Of a stretch of 64,000 nucleotides of DNA, positions 57,806 to 64,000 are shown one piece after another; position 1 is the first letter of the stretch, and the number at the start of each line of letters is the position of its first letter. Source of the stretch: Alloascoidea africana (Eukaryota; Ascomycota; Alloascoideomycetes; Alloascoideales; Alloascoideaceae); assembly GCA_030581615.1 (NCBI GenBank), contig JAKTTT010000030.1, forward strand, positions 62,001 through 126,000. Direction: 5' to 3'. The position numbers and the translations under genes were made by a program. Below the pieces are notes generated by a model, which was given only the letters and a program-made list of their open reading frames with translations, had not been told where the DNA came from and made no database searches.

Positions 57806-58249
57806 ATGTTGATGATAGAGATGGAGATAAAAGCTTTTTCCATCGTTCTAACTTTATGTTTTGTTTTTGATTTTCTAAAATTTTTGTTGTATCGATCTCT
57901 TCAAAGAATTGGCTTTTGATTTTTATGAAAAAATTGTTTTGAACTGATATAGGAAAACTAGAGAGCTTGTTTTATAAACAATAATAAAATGAGTAGATTT
58001 CTTTTCAAAGTGAAATTTACATGGTAAAAATTACATCGTTTAGGAATAATTGTGGGTATACATATGTCTAATTCGGATCATTTATATACTGGTAAATGTC
58101 AACCAATTTAAAATCTGTATAAATTCTTTTTCCTTCTTTGCTTTTTTTTTATATCTGTTTCGAATTTGCTATATACACACATTTTTTCAAAAAAAAAGAA
58201 AAGAAGGAAAATACTTAAAACAAGCTATTTCATACAATTATTCATGTTC
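57806..58249. other. Convergent spacer ACS / TOM6
   Basis: Very AT-rich 3' flank with T-runs (58142-58150) and A-runs (58190-58200), with no gene recognised. Confidence 0.6.
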
Positions 58250-58617
58250 TTATAATCTAAAATCAGGTTGGTAAACACAGTTAGTAAACTCTCCCCACAG
58301 GCATAAAAGTCAAAAGTACTTACTGAGGTGCAAGCATATCCATTAAAGGTGAGTTTATGAATGCAACACCGGCCTGAACCAAAAAAATTGGTGTTAGTTG
58401 TTAGATGTAAGTTGTCGATTGGTGAAGTGTGATCCCCCTCTCATTCGTTTTCGCCTCTTGAAGGGAAAGTGATGATACTCACGGCAAAAAGACTGACGTT
58501 CAAAGCAACGGCAAAAGCAGGAGACTTTCGGAAATTCTGCAACGAATCGGACCATGATGAAGAGCCAGATGGTGTTGCTGAACCCGGTTGGATACGACCG
58601 ATTGGAATAGAGGACAT
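58250..58617 (-). CDS. TOM6: TOM complex subunit Tom6, three exons
   Basis: Tiny outer-membrane subunit (63 aa) that stabilises the TOM import pore. Exons are 58483-58617, 58324-58373 and 58250-58256, with introns GTGAGT..CAG (109 nt) and GTAAGT..TTTACTAAC..TTTTAG (67 nt). The joined product MSSIPIGRIQPGSATP..LQNFRKSPAFAVALNVSLFAAGVAFINSPLMDMLAPQL matches S. cerevisiae Tom6 (..KESPLYTIALNGAFFVAGVAFIQSPLMDMLAPQL) to the very last residue. Exon 3 adds only the final base of Gln61-type codon, one Leu and the stop. If intron 2 is kept, its donor GTAAGT supplies TAA in frame and the protein ends ..APQ. Confidence 0.93.
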
Positions 58618-61600
58618 ATTTCTTCTTTTTGAATCAAAATAAACTTGGGTATGGATGTGAGTAAGTTTTTGTGAAAGATCTGGTTTAAGATTCTGTAAAT
58701 TCGTTTGGCTTTGATGTTCTGTATCTGAGAAAAACCACCCAAAATTGACCTCCTGTTCCTTATGGAAGTTGCTAGTGATGGTGGTGGATGATGTTCTGTG
58801 GTGTGAATTTTCAACAGGGATGTGAGTTACGCTTGCGGTTTGATTTTTACAGGTTTAGATGCTGTGCTATGATGCAATGATTCTCTTTCTTTCTTTTTTT
58901 TGGTAAAAATGGATTTACGTATTTCATAAAGAATGTGGATTGGGATTATGTTCATTATGAAGAATCAAAAAATTGTTTCAGGTGAATGGACCAAATTAGA
59001 GAGCGGACCCAACCTCCTCCATAGAAAACCAGCTATCTCGGTATCTACTTTGTTATATAGGCTAACAAACAAGACCCAAAATGAAAGCTTCTATAAGAAT
59101 ACTCTGTCACTGGAATTGTATTACTGGTTGGAATGAATAGCCGATGCGCTGAAAGCTGATAATCCATCAAATTTTGTAAAAATTTACTTCAGTAGAAGAA
59201 AGAACTTTACTCGCGATCTCTCTGATTGAGAATTTTTTTGTCCGCGGATCTCTGATGTTGAAAGTACAACCTGTCACCTATTAGTACTGGCAGTTGATGT
59301 CCTAAGTGTATTTTCCTGCGTTCTTTGGTTGTTAATGGATGGGACTGATAAAGCCACTTGTATTCACCAGTTACCAAATTTTCGACAAACAGAAAAATCA
59401 AAGATTAGTTATTAATGTCTTCTCTAATGTCTCTTTGACATCAATAACTTATCTTTGGTATTTTCTTTTTGATTTCTCCAGCAGCGTGTTTGTTGAAGTG
59501 CTTTATCCGGTTAAAACCAGAAGCATGATCAGTTTATCTGACTGCAATAGACCTCATAGCCCAAATGCAGCCTTAAAACTCATAGAAAAATGGTTTGTTC
59601 TACTATGAATCTCTGATCTATACAGCTTTCTCTATGCAATTCTTCTTCGATTCTTTCCGTATTCTCCTGTAGTGACCTCTTGCCAATCCTCTCGGTACCC
59701 CTTCAGACTAACCATTCACTAGCCTACTTTCCATTGACGCGTACACCAAGAGTGTAATAGGTTTTAAACTGTAATTTGCCAGTGTTTCCGGATGTGAGTA
59801 AGAGATTGGAGACGTCCTCAACGCCAGGGCGAGAGGCTGAGAGAAACCTGATGAATCGATCCAGAGACTAAACCTGACTAGAATATCCTCTTCTACCAGG
59901 CTCGATTGCTTCAAATTAGCAGTACTGTCGGTTTGGGCGCCTCTTTCATGTATTGCAATTGATAGGGTAGATCTGAGCAGTCTTACGAATACTGAGTTTT
60001 TAGATCTCCTGAAATAGCCGGGAGAGCAACAAAACAGCTGGCTTTAACTTCTTTGTAAAACATGTTATAAGGCCCGGGGTATACAAATTGAAAGGAAATT
60101 TAAAGGAAGAGATTGGGTCAAGTTGTAGAATTAGTCTTGTCTGCTTATCTGTGACGCACGCTAAACTCGTTAACTTGAATGGAGATTTAACGATATCTTT
60201 CTTTTCAAGGTGCGACAGAAGGGAATGCCTGAAATTTCTTGCTCTTCTTTTCATTGGTTACAGAGTCTTTTTACTATTGTTTGGGAGATAGCGAGACTTC
60301 AAAAGATTCTATAGCACTGCTTGATCAAATCACCTGGAATTTTGAACTTGAGTCCCTAAATCTCCAATTTTGTTCTATGTTGATAAATAGTAAGCCATTT
60401 GCCTTTTTCATTCAAACATTACCTGGGCTTTTTCGTTCAATGGTTTAGTTTGTTATATGAGAACTACGATCTTGTAACTGGTTAAGAAACCGTGAAGCTG
60501 ATAGAAAGTCAGCTTAGCTTCTAGTCAGGCTATTCTCTGAAGGTCACTGTTACATCGCTTCAAGTCAACCTATTCTCTTAATACTTTGGCTCGAACACAA
60601 AAGAAGTGTGAAGTAATAGTTGTTCTCATCATACAAATAAAATGAGGTCTTGCCTTCCTTTCTAGTGAAGAGACCATGCTCCATGTGAACTATGTTTGTG
60701 TCTATTTACTTTCATAAACACCTAGATTCTATCTTGAAGCCGTAACACTATCACCCAACGCAACGGAAAGGATTTTTTAATAAAACAAAAATTAGAATGC
60801 CGGGATTATTTTTACTCAAACATTTCTCAATTTGTTCTTCTTTTGAGATACTCTCGGCTTTTTTTAGAGCTTAGTCTTGTACATTTCTACAAACATTTGT
60901 ATTTTAAATTAACGAATTCAAGACCTTGGGTAAAACTACATAGGTTTTCGTTTTACAGATTTGGGGAACAACAAGATAGCCTAACAATGCGCTCAGTAAA
61001 AGTATAGGACAAATCTTAAGCAAACACAGATCTTGTTCTAACCATCGTAGATGTAACACTCAGTCCCACTTACATGGTGGTCTGTCAAATTCAACAACTA
61101 ATCTATTCAAGAAAAGAACTACAATTTCATGCATCCAAGTCGAGCTTTTGTATTCTTGAAACCACAAAAAGTGGAAAACAAAAACATTGGCAAAATGAGA
61201 GTAAAAAATCGTTCGAATCTAAGTGATGCACCTTCACCAAGCAAGCGGGTTGAAGAGCATCAGACTTTTGTTCGTCTCGGTTCGATGATCTTCACAGGTA
61301 TTAAATAAATATCAAATAAGGAAGTCAAGGCTGATACCTAACCTTCGAGATTCCTCAGAATGTGAAGGTAAACCCATATTCGTATTTAGGATGATGTACA
61401 TAGCATCAAGTCATACACTTACGTGGCTCAAAGCTTTACAAAATGGGCAAGTGTTTCGAGGTGTCAATTTTAAAGCTATGTTAAAATCGCCATTTTAGCT
61501 TATCGTGTCGATGCTACAATTGATGACAATTCTGATTCTATCTTTCTGGTCAGGTCACACATTTTTTTTCCCTCATTATTCTTGATATTATTATCATTAT

Positions 61601-63770
61601 TCCCCTTTCAAGTCACAAGGGCCATATTGGGTCATCCACGAAATATAGATATATTCTTTACTGACCACAAGGATCTAGAAAAAAAGAACATAAACATGTG
61701 ATCTTTAAGCCAGCTATTTGCTTTTACGAGATAGGGACCAAAAAAAAAAAAAAAGAGAGAACTGTGTACGAAAATAAGTCAAAGAGAACTTGACTAGGCC
61801 GTACAGGTGTGTACTCAACGCCCCGTTAGGAACAAACTATGTGAGTGTAACCTTAACCCAACGATCTGAGTCTATTATTTTTACTATTCGTTTTGCTTTT
61901 ATCTGATATTAAAAGCCAATTCGAGTACTATGAACAAAAGACCAAGAACCCAGGACACAACACTATTGCAGAGTGAACATCCATTTCAGAGAGAATAAGA
62001 GCTTTTTTTTTCATTAGGAAACTGAGATTACGATTTCACAGTTTCAACCCAAACCCGCATTTCCTTTTTACAATTTTTTTGTTTTGTTTGGCGCAAAAAC
62101 GAGCAAGTTTAGCATGCTCATCCAATGGCCTCTCCAATTCGTCCATACGCCCAAGTTGAGCGAGTCCATCTGAATGTGACTGGATTGAACTGGACTGATT
62201 CAGTTTCTCTATTCAGGGCATGCCTGTTTCATCTTTAGTTTCGACTGAGTTGAGCACAAGTAGTGGCAAATGAGCTTGGATTGAGCATGTTGCTGATTGT
62301 TCTATTTCTTTCAACTATGGGTGCCCTGAAGAGCCGTTGAAACCCGAGAAAGGCTTTTGCTAGAAACTCTATCTAACTCTCTATCTACTCCTGGAACGAC
62401 TGATAATCGAAAGTGATCGCGAGAAATCTGATACACTTTGGCACCATCGAACATTCATTGAGCACAGTGGGCCGGATAATATAATACGGTTACCGCGGGT
62501 GTTCTTTAAATCACAAGGCCTTCATGTACTACGGAAGAGAAGCGTCTCGGTTTGCATGCAAACGCTGAACAGAATCAGACCAGCACTAACCCGGTGTAAA
62601 TGGATAAACACGGATTGAATTGGCTTGAATTCAACTCCTGGCTTTGATCCGATTAGGGTTCTTGCTGCCGAGTGTTGCAAATCGCTGTGAGCCCAGAAAT
62701 TCTCACTTTCTCAACGTCAAAAGTCAGATGATTCAGCATCCATTGAATAATTCAATTATTAAGCTGGATTTTGGCCAAAGACGTAATTTCCAACTTTATC
62801 ACCGCCAAGGGCGGGGAGGAGACAAAAAACAAAAGAGAAGGCGCCATCTCAACTTTGTCATTAGGAGAAAGCTTGCTTTCACCAGCAGGACAGGCGCCGT
62901 TCCACTGAGGGTGTGGTTGACTCGACTGGGATATTCCCGTTTCCGCAAAAAAGCGACGAGAAGAGAAAACGAGAAGAGCTGGCGCGATGACATCATCACC
63001 GATAGGACCAACACAGCTCAGATCAAGACTCGGGCCTCTCAGTTCTGGCTTGAAGTGGCCCCAGTTGGCTGCACATGTGCATGGTGGCAATGCGCATTAT
63101 CGGCATCACCGTTTTTTTTTCACATCGTGCTTGATCTGACGTATCTTCTAGATAACTCTAACCCAATAGCCGTTGGAATGTTCCTTAAATTACCTTCTTG
63201 TTCTGTACTAATTAATAAAGTACTCATATATATGCCTTCTTTCGGACTGTTCCAAACCCTAAAAATAGACAATCAAAATTTATTAGATTAGACATTATAG
63301 TAACTCCAAAAATGAATCCATATGAATATGAATATGAAATTCAATTTCAAATTGAATAAAAAAACAAAGGAAAGAAATTAGTACAATGCGTGCATTATAT
63401 ATGTAATATTTATAGAGCACAAGAAGAATGCTACTACTCCTCAGTAGACGAGCCTTTTTTTAAACAAAAAACATGAAAATGGAATTGTTGACTGTACATC
63501 ATTCTGAAGCCAAATGAAACAAAGCGATCGATCGTGAATGTGAAAACAAAAGCAAGGATATTATAAACTTGTAAATTCCAAAAAAAACTTCCATCATACT
63601 AAATTAATAAACAGCTTTGAACATGGTTAGTTGTTGTGACGAGAAAAAAAAAAATAGTACTCATTTATCAGTTTATATCCGAAACGTAGAAAAGCAAATG
63701 GACCTTCCAAAGGAGACAGAAAAAATAGAGTAATAATAATAATATGCGAAAATGATTAAGCTGTCTCCGC
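58618..63770. other. 5.2-kb gene desert
   Basis: Longest gene-free stretch in the window. Only short frames occur on both strands. The largest (62644-63291, 215 codons) spans a GC-rich patch and overlaps a 112-codon antisense frame; neither resembles a known protein. I searched for split exons like those of LTP1 and found none I could join. Runs of A (61740-61753) and a general AT bias are present. It could hold an old transposon graveyard, a regulatory region or a centromere; nothing in the sequence decides. Confidence 0.45.
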
Positions 63771-64000
63771 TTAAGAATAAAGGTCATCGTCGTTGTTATC
63801 AAAGTCTTCCTCTTCCTCCTCCTCCTCCTCTTCTACAGGTCCATTAGACCATTCGATATCCAAAAGTTCGGGAAATTGCTCGTAGATTGACGCAGGGAGA
63901 ACAGAGTTGCGTTTCTTAGTGGTATTTTGTTTACCATCAGATTTACCAACAGTAACAACGTCCTCGTTGCCAAGGATACCGTCCAACTTCCTCTTTTGTT
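63771..64000 (-). CDS. C-terminal end of an unidentified acidic protein (partial)
   Basis: The last 76 codons of a gene that starts beyond the right edge. They read ..QKRKLDGILGNEDVVTVGKSDGKQ.., KKRNSVLPASIYEQFPELLDIEWSNGPVE, a run of nine Glu, then DFDNNDDDLYS and a stop TAA at 63771. The KR-rich start and the acidic tail suggest a nuclear or nucleolar protein. I do not recognise the family. Confidence 0.7.
   Translation of the reverse strand, partial: QKRKLDGILGNEDVVTVGKSDGKQNTTKKRNSVLPASIYEQFPELLDIEWSNGPVEEEEEEEEEDFDNNDDDLYS

Noticed and set aside
62644-63291. 215-codon frame in the right-hand desert
   Set aside because: It has no family resemblance and overlaps an antisense frame. Composition explains most of its length.

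Overview
The window is nuclear DNA of a budding yeast (Saccharomycotina). The genes are compact and recognisable by their yeast orthologues. CTG reads as leucine at conserved positions (for example in the LTP1 and ODC1 products), so this is not a CUG-Ser yeast. Introns are unusually frequent for the group: ODC1 has 4, LTP1 4, TOM6 2, and LAS21, ATG2, NUP82, RRP6 and NOP58 one each. Donors are mostly GTAAGT, GTATGT or GTGAGT. Many introns carry a CTAAC-like branch site, but several have only a diverged one. Together with a BIM1/X325-type copper protein this suggests an early-diverging lineage (the Dipodascales/Trigonopsidales/Lipomycetales side of the tree). I cannot name the species.

Layout. 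1-22.9 kb is densely packed: an FAD monooxygenase, mitochondrial carrier ODC1, ribosome-assembly factor REI1, GPI-anchor enzyme LAS21, an orphan gene with a faint Gag-like look, autophagy lipid-transfer protein ATG2, succinate dehydrogenase assembly factor SDH8, nucleoporin NUP82, exosome nuclease RRP6, and a globin ending in a CaaX box. 22.9-31.7 kb is gene-poor. It holds a GPI-anchored X325/BIM1-like copper protein with a Mac1-type copper site upstream, a tRNA-Asn, a decayed Tc1/mariner transposon and a possible solo LTR. 31.7-44.5 kb carries LHS1, NOP58, DGK1, POR1 and an MSN2/4-like zinc-finger regulator. 44.5-58.6 kb carries the intron-rich phosphatase LTP1, the corepressor CYC8, an FLC-type membrane protein, acetyl-CoA synthetase and the tiny TOM6 gene. 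58.6-63.8 kb is a desert with no recognised gene, and the 3' end of one more gene enters at the right edge.

The genes are ordinary housekeeping neighbours, not an operon-like system. The most unusual items are the globin with a predicted prenylation motif, the copper protein with its matching copper-response site, TOM6 whose last exon adds a single residue before the stop, and LTP1 with a 21-nt exon inside its catalytic loop plus a GC-AG intron.
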